Source: DATDAH01 sp963725155
GTDB lineage: Bacteria; Actinomycetota; Acidimicrobiia; Acidimicrobiales; DATDAH01
Length of the DNA: 64,000 nucleotides
Direction: 5' to 3'
Assembly (NCBI GenBank): GCA_963725155.1
Contig: CAVRXU010000002.1
Location: 62,001-126,000 of the forward strand
In this document: positions 41,869 to 50,065 of the stretch, piece by piece
Numbering within the stretch: the first letter of the stretch is position 1
Layout of the letters: every line of letters starts with the position of its first letter
Made by a program: the position numbers and the translations under genes
The notes under the pieces: generated by a model
Database searches by the model: none
Told to the model about the DNA's origin: nothing
What the model saw: the letters and a program-made list of their open reading frames with translations, nothing else

Positions 41869-42972
41869 ATGTCCATCGCGCTGACCGACGATCACAAGGC
41901 CTTGGCCGACACCGCCTCCGAGCTGCTGGCCAAGCGGGACGCTCGGGGCGCCGCCCGCGCCCTGCTCGAGGCCGAGACCGAGGAGCGCCCCGCCTTCTGG
42001 GACGAGGTGGCCGGACTCGGCTGGTTGGGCCTGCACCTGTCCGAGGTCCACGGCGGCTCCGGCTTCGGCCTGCCCGAGCTGGTCGTCCTGGTCGAGGAGA
42101 TGGGCCGGGCCATCGGCCCGGGCCCGTTCGTACCCACCGTGATCACATCGGCGGTGATCGCATCGGCAGCGCCGGACGAGGCCCAGAAGCGCCTGCTTCC
42201 CGGCCTGGCCGACGGCTCGGTCGCGGGGGCGGTTGCCCTCGGCGGTGAGGTGACGGTGTCCGGCGACGCCGCGTCCGGTTCTGCGGGTGTGGTGCTGGGA
42301 GGGGGCCTGGCCGACCTCTTCGTCGTGCCCGTGGGCGACGACGTCGCGGTGGTCGAGCGATCCGCCGACGGCGTGTCGGTCGAGGTGCCCGCCAACCTGG
42401 ATCCCACCCGGCGTTCGGCTCGGGTGTCCTTCACCGGTTCACCCTGTGAAGTCCTGCCCGGGGCCCGCCGCGCCCTGGTCGACCTGAGCCGCCTGCTCGT
42501 CGCGGCGGAAGCGGTCGGCGTGGCCCGGGAGTGCACCGAGCAGGCCGCCGAGTACGCCAAGGTCCGGGAGCAGTTCGGGCGTCCGATCGCCATGTACCAG
42601 GCGGTCAAGCACCACTGCGCCAACATGGCGGTGTCAGCCGAGCTGGCCACCTGCCTGGTGTGGGACGCCGCCCGGGCGGCCGAGGCCGGTGGGGACGAGT
42701 TCTCGCTCACCGCGGCCATGGCGGCCACCGTCGCCCTCCCCGCGGCCGACGAGTGCGCCAACCTGAACATCCAGGTCCACGGCGGCATCGGCTTCACCTG
42801 GGAGCACGACGCCCACCTCTACCTGCGCCGGGCCACCGCCCTGTACTCGCTCCTCGACGTCGAGGCCGCGGCGGCCGAGGTGGTCGACCTGACCCGGGCC
42901 GGCGTGAAGGTGACCCGGGAGGTCGACCTGCCGCCCGAGGCCGAGCCCATCCGGGACGAGGTGAAGGTCGTT
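41869..42972 (+). CDS. FadE34-like acyl-CoA dehydrogenase, N-terminal half (frame breaks at about 42970)
   Basis: The first ACAD domain of a two-domain acyl-CoA dehydrogenase (about 368 residues): FWDEVAGLGWLGLHLSEVHGGSG, VAAEAVGVARECTEQAAEYA, REQFGRPIAMYQAVKHHCANMA and VHGGIGFTWEHDAHLYLRRA. The frame then runs on into nonsense until 43839, while the real homology continues one frame over. Deleting one G after GTC (about 42969-42970) joins it to the second half, giving about 718 residues, the length of mycobacterial FadE34. ATG 41869 is 13 nt after the SDR remnant. Confidence 0.8.
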
Positions 42973-44026
42973 CGTCGAACGGGTCAAGGACCTCGGCCCC
43001 GTCGCCCAGCGGGACGCCATGATCGAGACGGGCTACGTGGCCCCGCACTGGCCCAAGCCATGGGGCCGGGCCGCCAGCCCGGTCGAGCAACTGGTCATCG
43101 AGCAGGAGTTCGGCGCCGCCGGGGTCAAGAAGCCGGCCTACGGGATCACCGGCTGGGTGATCCTCACCCTGATCCAACACGGCAACGACGACCAGGTGGA
43201 GCGATGGGTGCCGCCCACCCTGCGCCAGGAATGGATCTGGTGCCAGCTGTTCAGCGAGCCCGACGCCGGCTCCGACGCCGCCGGGGTGAAGACCAAGGCC
43301 ACCAAGGTCGACGGCGGCTGGCTGGTCAACGGTCAGAAGGTCTGGACCTCCGGGGCCCACCAGAGTCGCTGGGGCTTCGCCACCGTGCGCACCAACCCCG
43401 ACGTGCCCAAGCACGACGGCATCACGGTCATGGTCATCGACATGGAGGCCGAGGGCGTGGAAGTCCGTCCCTTGCGGATGACGTCGGGGATCTCGGAGTT
43501 CAACGAGGTCTTCTTCAACGACGTCTTCGTCGCCGACGAGGACGTGGTCGGCCCGGTGGACGGCGGGTGGACGGTGGCCCGGGCGACCCTCGGCAACGAG
43601 AGCGTGTCCATCGGCGGCGGCGACGGCGGCCTGTCCTTCCCGGGGGACGGCCTGATCGCCCCGTACGACGCCGCGCCCGAGCGCCTGCCCGGAGGGGCCG
43701 GCCGGATCGGTCGCTACATCAGCAACCAGGAGGCCATGGCCGTCTTGAACCTGCGCTCGGTGCACCGGGCCGTCGCCGGCGGCGGCCCGTCACCGGAGGG
43801 GGCCATCACCAAGCTGGTCCTGTCCGAGCTCGGCCATGAGGCGGCAGGGATGCTGGCCACGACCGCCGGCCCCGAGGGCGCCCTCATGGACGGTGCGGGG
43901 ATGATGAGCGGGATGCTGGTGCTGATGCACCGCGGCATGTCCATTGCCGGGGGCACCAGCGAGATCAAGCGCAACCAGATCGGTGAGCGCATCCTCGGCC
44001 TGCCGAGGGACCCCCTGATCAAGTAG
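42966..44026 (+). CDS. FadE34-like acyl-CoA dehydrogenase, C-terminal half
   Basis: The second ACAD domain in the +1 frame: FVERVKDLGPVAQRDAMIET, FAD/substrate strand WCQLFSEPDAGSDAAGVKTKA, GGWLVNGQKVWTSGAHQSRWG and the C-terminal GTSEIKRNQIGERILGLPRDP. The first usable ATG in this frame is 43019, but homology starts upstream of it, showing this is a continuation and not a separate gene. In M. tuberculosis such double-domain enzymes act on steroid side-chain CoA esters. The neighbouring thiolase pair and enoyl-CoA hydratase fit a beta-oxidation set. Confidence 0.85.
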
Positions 44027-44034
44027 CGAGGGGC

Positions 44035-44811
44035 TCAGCGACCCTTCCACACAGGGTCGCGCTTCTCGATGAAGGCGGTGGCGCCTTCCTTGGCGTCCTC
44101 GCTGCCGAAGACCTTGGCCTGCCACTCCGGCTGGAGCTCGTGCGCCTTGGCCGCGTCGGTGGCGGCGGTGCGGACGAGTTGCTTGGTGGCGGCCAGTCCG
44201 AGGGGGCCGTTCTTGGCGATGCGCTCGGCCAGCTCGACGGCGGTGTCGAGGACCTGGTCGGCGGAGACGACATGGTTGATCAGGCCGAGGGCGGCGGCCC
44301 GGTCGGCGTCGATGAGGTCGCCGGTGAGGGCCAGCTCGAGGGCGATGGCCAGCGGGATGCGGGTGGAGATGAACACGCCGCCCCCCGCGGCGAACAGGCC
44401 TCGCTTGACCTCGGGAAGGCCGAACCTGGCGGTGTCGGAGGCGACGATGACGTCGCAGCCCATGAGGACCTCGAAACCGCCCGCCACGGCGGTGGCGTTG
44501 GCGGCGCCGATGACGGGGACGGCGACGTCGCCCTGGGTGAAGCGCCCGAAGGCGGCCATGCCCTCGGCGTCGGCCGGTCCGGCGTCACCCGAGGCGAACG
44601 CGGCCAGATCCATGCCGGCACAGAAGGCTCGGTCGCCGGTGCCGGTGAGCACGACGCAGCGGGTGTCGGGGTCCTCTTCGGCCGCGATCACGCCGAGCCC
44701 CAGCTCGCCCAGCAGCTCCGGGCTCAGGGCGTTGCGAGCCTCGGGCCGGTTGAGGCGCAGGACCATGACCGCGCCTCGCTGCTCCCGGACCAGTACCGGT
44801 TCGTCCCCCAT
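44035..44811 (-). CDS. enoyl-CoA hydratase/isomerase family protein
   Basis: A 258-residue crotonase: oxyanion-hole segments AFCAGMDLAAFASG and AANATAVAGGFEVLMGCDVIVAS, then ARFGLPEVKRGLFAAGG with a candidate catalytic Glu. C-terminal EGATAFIEKRDPVWKGR is typical. ATG 44811 is preceded by GAGGAGG. It would hydrate enoyl-CoA in fatty-acid or steroid breakdown. Convergent with the acyl-CoA dehydrogenase gene. Confidence 0.88.
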   Translation of the reverse strand: MGDEPVLVREQRGAVMVLRLNRPEARNALSPELLGELGLGVIAAEEDPDTRCVVLTGTGDRAFCAGMDLAAFASGDAGPADAEGMAAFGRFTQGDVAVPVIGAANATAVAGGFEVLMGCDVIVASDTARFGLPEVKRGLFAAGGGVFISTRIPLAIALELALTGDLIDADRAAALGLINHVVSADQVLDTAVELAERIAKNGPLGLAATKQLVRTAATDAAKAHELQPEWQAKVFGSEDAKEGATAFIEKRDPVWKGR

Positions 44812-44854
44812 CAATCGACCTCCTCGCCGTCGGCCGGCTCCTGCCGGCCCGCCA

Positions 44855-45487
44855 TCATCGCCGAATCTGGCGGGCGGCCCACGCCCGAAGGGTCTCGGGG
44901 ACGTCGGGGGTGGCGACGATCTGCTGCAGGCCCTCCGGCGTCGGGTGCCCGACCCGCTGGTAGAGGCCGGCGATGGTGAGGCCGTGCTCCGGGCGGTGGA
45001 TGACCTCGACAGCGTCTCCGGCCCCGACATCGCCCTCCTCCACGATGCGGAGATAAGCGCCTGGCCGGCCCGCCCCGTCGAAGCGCTCCCGGAAGGCGGC
45101 ATCCCCCATGCGCATGCCGAGCTTGGCGCAGGGCTGACGGGGCTGGGCCACCTCGAGCACGGTCGTGCCCACCCGCCACCGCTCGCCCACGACGGCGGCG
45201 CTGAGGTCGAGGCCCTCGGTCGTCAGGTTCTCGCCGAACGTGCCCGGTCCGACGACCTCGCCAAGCTCGTCGGACCACCAGGTGTAGTCCTCGCGGGCGT
45301 AGGCGTAGACCGCCTTGTCCGGGCCACCGTGGACCCGCCGGTCGGCCTGGTCGTCACCAGCGAGGTTCACGCCCCGCACCGCGATCCGGCCCGCCACCGG
45401 TTCTTTCCAGATCGCCGTGCGCACGATCCGGCCGAACCACTCGACCTCCCGTTGCTCGCCCACGTTCACCGACACGATGCTGGCCAC
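44855..45487 (-). CDS. MOSC-domain protein (YiiM-like)
   Basis: A 210-residue protein with a MOSC core: GVNLAGDDQADRRVHGGPDKAVYAYAREDY, GTFGENLTTEGL and the conserved cysteine in QPRQPCAKLG that would bind molybdenum cofactor or sulfur. YiiM-type proteins reduce N-hydroxylated compounds. The 176-bp gap upstream (45488-45663) holds a perfect GCCTTCCC-GCC-GGGAAGGC hairpin (45517-45535) but no gene. Confidence 0.8.
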   Translation of the reverse strand: MASIVSVNVGEQREVEWFGRIVRTAIWKEPVAGRIAVRGVNLAGDDQADRRVHGGPDKAVYAYAREDYTWWSDELGEVVGPGTFGENLTTEGLDLSAAVVGERWRVGTTVLEVAQPRQPCAKLGMRMGDAAFRERFDGAGRPGAYLRIVEEGDVGAGDAVEVIHRPEHGLTIAGLYQRVGHPTPEGLQQIVATPDVPETLRAWAARQIRR

Positions 45488-45663
45488 GGCTCAGCCCAAC
45501 GCCGACCGGGGTCAGCGCCTTCCCGCCGGGAAGGCCACGCCGATGAACGAGGACCAACCGAACGGAGGCACTGACGGCGTCGACGGGCGCGCCGGACCGC
45601 CGCGGTAGTGCCCGTTGAGATGGTGTAGCGATACGCCCGCGTCCAGGCGGCAGGGCGTAGAAC

Positions 45664-46425
45664 ATGGGAATGACCGATGAACGGGAGTCACGCGCCGTCG
45701 GGATCGCCTTCGGCGGCCTCCTGCCCATCGCCCTTGGCGCGACCCTCGTGCTCGTCCGCGGCGAGGTGGACAACACCAACATCGCGCTGGCTCTGGTCGT
45801 GACCGTCGTGGTGGCCGCGCAGGTTGGCGGTCGCATCGCCGGCGCCGTCGCCGCCGTGTCTGCGGCCGCAGCGTTCGACTTCTTCTTCACCACGCCGTAC
45901 CTGTCACTCACCATCGACTCGTCAGACGATGTCGAGACCACTGCCCTTCTCCTCGTCGTCGGGCTCCTGGTCGGCACGATCGCCACTCGTGGGCAGAGGG
46001 CCCGGACCGAGGCCACGGAAGCCCGGGACGAGATCCGGCGCGTCCACCGGATGGCCGAGCTCGTGGCCACTGACCTCCCTGCGGCGGCCGTCATCGCCAC
46101 TGCGGAGAACGAGCTGACCGAGCTCCTCCAGCTGGCGGAATGCCGATTCGAGGCCCCGCCGTACACGTCGGACCTCCCGGTGCTGGAGCGCAGCGGTGCG
46201 GTGGCGGGCACCCGCCACGTCTTCACACCGGACGGTTTCGAGCTCCCGATCGGGGGCGTGCAGTTGCCCGTGCTCGCCCGGGGCCGGCCGGTCGGCCGCT
46301 TCCTGCTGGTCCCGACACCGGGCGTCGGCCTGTCCCTGGAGCGCCGGGTCGTGGCCGTCGCCTTGGCCGACCAGGTCGGCGGGCTCATGGGCTCGTCGGC
46401 GTCGGACCGGCATCCCACCGACTGA
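45664..46425 (+). CDS. DUF4118 (KdpD-like sensory membrane module) protein
   Basis: A 253-residue protein: DUF4118 helices as in the KdpD membrane domain (about residues 14-115, including NIALALVVTVVVAAQVGGRIAGAVAA and AAFDFFFTTPYLSLTI), a coiled linker, and a GAF-like domain (about 140-245). It lacks kinase domains. It is convergent with kdpE-kdpD, whose own KdpD is complete, so it is not a split part of it. It may sense or tune the same signal. Confidence 0.8.
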   Translation: MGMTDERESRAVGIAFGGLLPIALGATLVLVRGEVDNTNIALALVVTVVVAAQVGGRIAGAVAAVSAAAAFDFFFTTPYLSLTIDSSDDVETTALLLVVGLLVGTIATRGQRARTEATEARDEIRRVHRMAELVATDLPAAAVIATAENELTELLQLAECRFEAPPYTSDLPVLERSGAVAGTRHVFTPDGFELPIGGVQLPVLARGRPVGRFLLVPTPGVGLSLERRVVAVALADQVGGLMGSSASDRHPTD

Positions 46426-46434
46426 CCGGCTGCC

Positions 46435-47112
46435 TCAGGGGTTGAAGCGGTACCCCATGCCCGGCTCGGTGATGAGGTAGCGCGGCCGGGAGCGGTCGGG
46501 CTCGATCTTGCCCCGCAGATGGGCGAGGTGGACCCGCAGGTAGTTGGTCTGCTCGCCGTACGCCGGGCCCCAGATCTCCTCGAGGAGCTGACGCTGGGTC
46601 ACCAGCTTCCCCGGGTTGCGCACCAGGACTTCGAGGAGGTGCCACTCGGTGGGGGTGAGGTGGATGGCCACAGCGTCGGCGCCGTAGATCTGCTTGGCGG
46701 CGAGATCGACGGTGAAGTCGGCGGTTTCGACGACCGGCTGTTCCTCGGCCGGGGCGGCCCGGCGCAGGACGGCGCGCAGCCTGGCCAGGAGCTCGCCCAT
46801 GCCGAAAGGCTTGGCGACGTAGTCGTCGGCCCCCGCGTCCAGCGCCGCGACCTTGTCGGACTGGCCGCTGCGGGCGGACAGCACGAGGATCGGCACGTGG
46901 CTCCAGCCGCGGAGGCCCTGGATCACCTCGACGCCGTCGATACCCGGAAGTCCGAGGTCGAGGATGACTGCGTCGGGCTGCCGGCGGGTCGCCAGGTCGA
47001 GAGCCTGCTCGCCGGTGGCGGCCAGGTCCACCTCGTAGCCGCGGGCCTTCAGGTTGGTCAGCATGGCGCGGACGATGGCCTCCTCGTCGTCGACGACCAG
47101 GATCCGGGTCAC
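46435..47112 (-). CDS. kdpE: KdpE response regulator (OmpR family)
   Basis: A 225-residue regulator: receiver domain with D52 phosphorylation site (ILDLGLPG), acidic pocket VVDDEE and K in YVAKPFG; OmpR-type winged helix at 130-225 (HLTPTEWHLLEVLVRNPGKL...RVHLAHLRGKIE). It would activate kdpFABC under potassium limitation. Its start overlaps the kdpD stop (47109-47112, ATGA). Confidence 0.93.
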   Translation of the reverse strand: MTRILVVDDEEAIVRAMLTNLKARGYEVDLAATGEQALDLATRRQPDAVILDLGLPGIDGVEVIQGLRGWSHVPILVLSARSGQSDKVAALDAGADDYVAKPFGMGELLARLRAVLRRAAPAEEQPVVETADFTVDLAAKQIYGADAVAIHLTPTEWHLLEVLVRNPGKLVTQRQLLEEIWGPAYGEQTNYLRVHLAHLRGKIEPDRSRPRYLITEPGMGYRFNP

Positions 47113-49661
47113 TGGCCGTCCGGCCGCAGGCGCACCACGACGGTGGCGCCGCCACCCGGCGTGTCCTCCAGCTCCACGCTGCCGCCCATCGCCTCGGTGA
47201 AGCCCCGGACGATCGCCAGTCCCAAGCCCACGCCGGTGCCGTGGTCGGTGGTCCGCTGGAACGGCTCGAACAGCCGCTCCCGGTCGAGGGCGGGGAAGCC
47301 CGGGCCGCAGTCGACGACCCGTAGGTCGACGCTGCCTGCCACCTCACCGGCCTCGATGCGCACCGGGCTGCCGGCCGGCGACAGCCGCACCGCGTTGTCG
47401 ACCAGGTTGCCGATGACCCGCTCGAGCAGCGCCGCGTCGGCCTCGACGCGGGGCAGGCGCAGGGGGACGTCCACCTCGACGCCCGCCGCCGTCGCCCCCA
47501 TCGACGCCAGCGCCCCGGCCACGACGTCCTCGAGGGCCACCGGTCTCGGGGCCACGTCGAACGCGCCGACCTGGATGCGGCTCATGTCCAGCAGGTTGGC
47601 CACCAGTCGGTCGAGGCGGTCGGTCTCGGTCTCAATCGTCTCGTGGAACTCGGCGGTCTGGGCCTCCGACCAGGTCATGTCGGGCTGGCGCAGGCTGCTG
47701 ATCGAGGCCTTGATCCCGGCGAGGGGGGTGCGGAGGTCATGGGAGACGGCTTGGAGCAGAGCCGTCCGCAGGTCGTTGGCCGCCGCCAACTGGCCGGCCC
47801 GGTCCGCCTCCCCCTGGAGGCGGTGCGCCTCGACCGCGGTCTCCAACTGGCCGACCAGGGCGGCCAGGACCCGCTCGTCGGCGGCCTGCAGGGCCCGGCC
47901 CGACAGCGCGATGGTCAGTTCCCGGTCGATGCGCCGGGCCACGTCGGCGTCCTCGGGGCGGGACGGCGGATCCACACCCGAGGCCACCTCGACCCGCCAA
48001 CCGTCGCCGAGGCGACGCAGGAGTGACGCCCCGCGCATGGCGAAGGTGGTGCGCAGATGGGCCACGAGATGGGGCAGCGCACCCTCCTCGGCCAACGAGC
48101 CGGCCAGGGCGGCCATGGCCTCGGACTCGAGCTGGGCTCGGCGCAGGGCGAGGCGGAGGCGGCCCACCCGGTCGACGAGGACACACACGATGGCCGCCGC
48201 CAGCGCGTACACGCTGAGGGCCACGAGCTGCTCGGGCTCGCCGACGGTGAAGGTGTAGAGCGGCTCGGTGAAGTAGTAGTCGGCCAGCACGAAGCCGGCG
48301 AGGACGGCGGCGGTAGCGGGGAAGACACCACCCACCAGAGCCACACCCATGGCCAGCACCAGATAGAGGAGGAGCACCGTGGGGAGGTGCGCGTCGGAGC
48401 GGAGGTTGGCCAGGGCGAGGGTGAGCAACGGCAGCCCCACGGCGGCGAGCAGCCACCCGAGCAGCTGCTGACGGCGCGGCACCGCGCTGAGCACGAGTCG
48501 ACTCACCGGCAGCGCTTCTTCGTCGTCGCCGGGATCGGCGGAGATGACGTGGACGTCGATGGCTCCCGCCCGGTCGATCACCCGGCTGATGACCGAGCCC
48601 TGGGTGATGCGTTGCCAGCGCGTCCGCCGGCTGGCCCCGAGGACGATCTGGGTGCCGTTCTCGGCCCGGGCCACGTCGACGAGGGCATCGGCCACGTCGG
48701 TCGCGGTCACCTCGCGGTACTCCCCACCGAGCTCCTCCAGCAGGCGGCGATGGGCCTCCACCAGGTCGGAGGGCAGCTGGGTCAGGCCCGTCTCGACGCT
48801 CACGTGGACGCCGATGAGCTCACCGTGGGCCCGCTGGGCCAGGCGGGCGGCCCGGCGGATCAGACGCTCGCTGCCGGGTGCGCCCGTGACGGCGACGATC
48901 ACCCGCTCCCGGGTCTCCCAGGTGTCGGTGATGCCGTGTCGCTCGCGGTAGCCCTCGAGGGCGTCGTCGACCTGATCGGCCACCCACAGCAGAGCCAGCT
49001 CGCGCAGGGCGGCGAGGTTGCCCACGCGGAAGTAGTTGGCGAGGGCGGCGTCGATCTTCTCGACGGCGTAGATGTTGCCGTGGGCCATCCGGCGGCGCAG
49101 GGCCTCCGGGGTCATGTCGACCAGCTCCACCTGTTCGGCGTCGCGGACCACGTCGTCGGCGATGGTCTCCTGCTGCTTCACGCCCGTGATCCGCTCGACC
49201 ACGTCGTTGATCGACTCGAGGTGCTGGATGTTCACCGTCGAGAGGACGTGGATCCCGGCCGCCAGCAGCTCCGCGACGTCCTGGCAGCGCTTCTCGTTGC
49301 GGCACCCGGGCACGTTCGTGTGGGCCAGTTCGTCGACGAGGGCGATCTCGGGCCGGCGGGCGAGGATGGCGTCGACGTCCATCTCCTCGAAGGTCGTGCC
49401 GCGGTAGTCGATGCGCCGCCGCGGGACCCTCTCGAGGTCACCGATCTGCTCGGCGGTCTTCGGACGCCCATGGGTCACCACGAAGCCGACGACGACATCG
49501 GCCCCCCTCTCGGCCCGCCGCCGACCCTCGTTGAGCATGGCAAAGGTCTTGCCGACGCCCGGGGCGGCGCCGAGGTAGATGCGCAACGTGCCCCGACGCG
49601 CTCTCCCGCCGGCCATGTCCTCGGCGGCGCCCGGGCTCGTCTCGACGGTCACGACGGGCAC
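47109..49661 (-). CDS. kdpD: KdpD sensor histidine kinase
   Basis: An 850-residue sensor: N-terminal KdpD domain with Walker A GAAPGVGKT (31-39) and VDELAHTNVPGCRNEKR, a USP-like domain (about 250-370), four DUF4118 helices (about 400-500), a GAF-like region and HisKA/HATPase with AVSHDLRTPLAGIKASISSLR, NLVDNAVRLSP and GVGLGLAIVRGF. It senses potassium or turgor and phosphorylates KdpE. Divergent from the kdp structural genes. Confidence 0.95.
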   Translation of the reverse strand: MPVVTVETSPGAAEDMAGGRARRGTLRIYLGAAPGVGKTFAMLNEGRRRAERGADVVVGFVVTHGRPKTAEQIGDLERVPRRRIDYRGTTFEEMDVDAILARRPEIALVDELAHTNVPGCRNEKRCQDVAELLAAGIHVLSTVNIQHLESINDVVERITGVKQQETIADDVVRDAEQVELVDMTPEALRRRMAHGNIYAVEKIDAALANYFRVGNLAALRELALLWVADQVDDALEGYRERHGITDTWETRERVIVAVTGAPGSERLIRRAARLAQRAHGELIGVHVSVETGLTQLPSDLVEAHRRLLEELGGEYREVTATDVADALVDVARAENGTQIVLGASRRTRWQRITQGSVISRVIDRAGAIDVHVISADPGDDEEALPVSRLVLSAVPRRQQLLGWLLAAVGLPLLTLALANLRSDAHLPTVLLLYLVLAMGVALVGGVFPATAAVLAGFVLADYYFTEPLYTFTVGEPEQLVALSVYALAAAIVCVLVDRVGRLRLALRRAQLESEAMAALAGSLAEEGALPHLVAHLRTTFAMRGASLLRRLGDGWRVEVASGVDPPSRPEDADVARRIDRELTIALSGRALQAADERVLAALVGQLETAVEAHRLQGEADRAGQLAAANDLRTALLQAVSHDLRTPLAGIKASISSLRQPDMTWSEAQTAEFHETIETETDRLDRLVANLLDMSRIQVGAFDVAPRPVALEDVVAGALASMGATAAGVEVDVPLRLPRVEADAALLERVIGNLVDNAVRLSPAGSPVRIEAGEVAGSVDLRVVDCGPGFPALDRERLFEPFQRTTDHGTGVGLGLAIVRGFTEAMGGSVELEDTPGGGATVVVRLRPDGQ

Positions 49662-49717
49662 GCTAAACCCAAGACGAGGCAGAGAGGCCCGCCGAGGGCC
49701 CGCGGCGTTGCTTCGGT

Positions 49718-49756
49718 GTCAAGGTTCCGGTCCAGAGCGCTAAGGCGCCGTCAAGG
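49718..49756. promoter_or_regulatory. direct repeat in the kdpD/kdpFABC divergent region
   Basis: GTCAAGG occurs at 49718-49724 and 49750-49756, 32 bp apart (about three helical turns), in the 135-bp gap between kdpD and the first rightward kdp gene. A KdpE operator is one explanation. No c-di-AMP (ydaO) riboswitch fits in so short a gap. Confidence 0.4.
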
Positions 49757-49796
49757 CCTACCGCTCGGACGGGGCGGGCCTGTTAGACCGCCGCCC

Positions 49797-49979
49797 ATGA
49801 ACCTCATCCGCGACCTCGTGTTGCTGGCGACGATGCTCGGATTCTGCGGGCTGTGCGTCGCCTACGTCTGGCTCTGTGAGCGCATCATCGGGCCGGACAC
49901 CGAGTCCGATCTCGCGTCGGAGACCGAGACCGCGCCGGACGAGGTGCCGGCCGCCGTCGGGAACGGAGCCGGTCGATGA
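49797..49979 (+). CDS. small membrane protein at head of kdp operon
   Basis: A 60-residue protein with one helix (LIRDLVLLATMLGFCGLCVAYVW) then LCERIIGPD and an acidic tail (TESDLASETETAPDEVPAAV). Its TGA overlaps the kdpF ATG. Short genes of this type precede kdpF in other actinobacterial kdp operons as far as I recall; function unknown. It may be an accessory subunit. Confidence 0.65.
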   Translation: MNLIRDLVLLATMLGFCGLCVAYVWLCERIIGPDTESDLASETETAPDEVPAAVGNGAGR

Positions 49980-50065
49980 CCGCCGACAACTGGGCCGCCC
50001 TCGTGGTGGCGCTCCTGCTCGCCGTCTACCTGCTGATCGCGCTGCTGCGCCCGGAGAAGTTCTGA
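49976..50065 (+). CDS. kdpF: KdpF, small subunit of the potassium-transporting ATPase
   Basis: A 29-residue single-helix peptide (TADNWAALVVALLLAVYLLI, then ALLRPEKF) with the family ending LLRPEKF. It stabilises the KdpABC complex. ATG 49976 overlaps the preceding stop and its TGA overlaps the kdpA ATG. Confidence 0.93.
   Translation: MTADNWAALVVALLLAVYLLIALLRPEKF

Noticed and set aside
42963..42990. Programmed +1 frameshift in the FadE34-like gene
   Set aside because: No slippery sequence, in-frame rare stop or downstream structure was evident, and similar single-base indels elsewhere in the window favour sequencing error or mutation.
45664..46425. DUF4118 gene as the detached N-terminal part of a split KdpD
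   Set aside because: The neighbouring KdpD is complete (850 residues with its own DUF4118 helices and kinase), and the two genes are convergent.
49662..49796. c-di-AMP (ydaO/yuaA) riboswitch upstream of the kdp operon
   Set aside because: The gap is only 135 bp and shared with divergent kdpD; no conserved ydaO core elements were seen.
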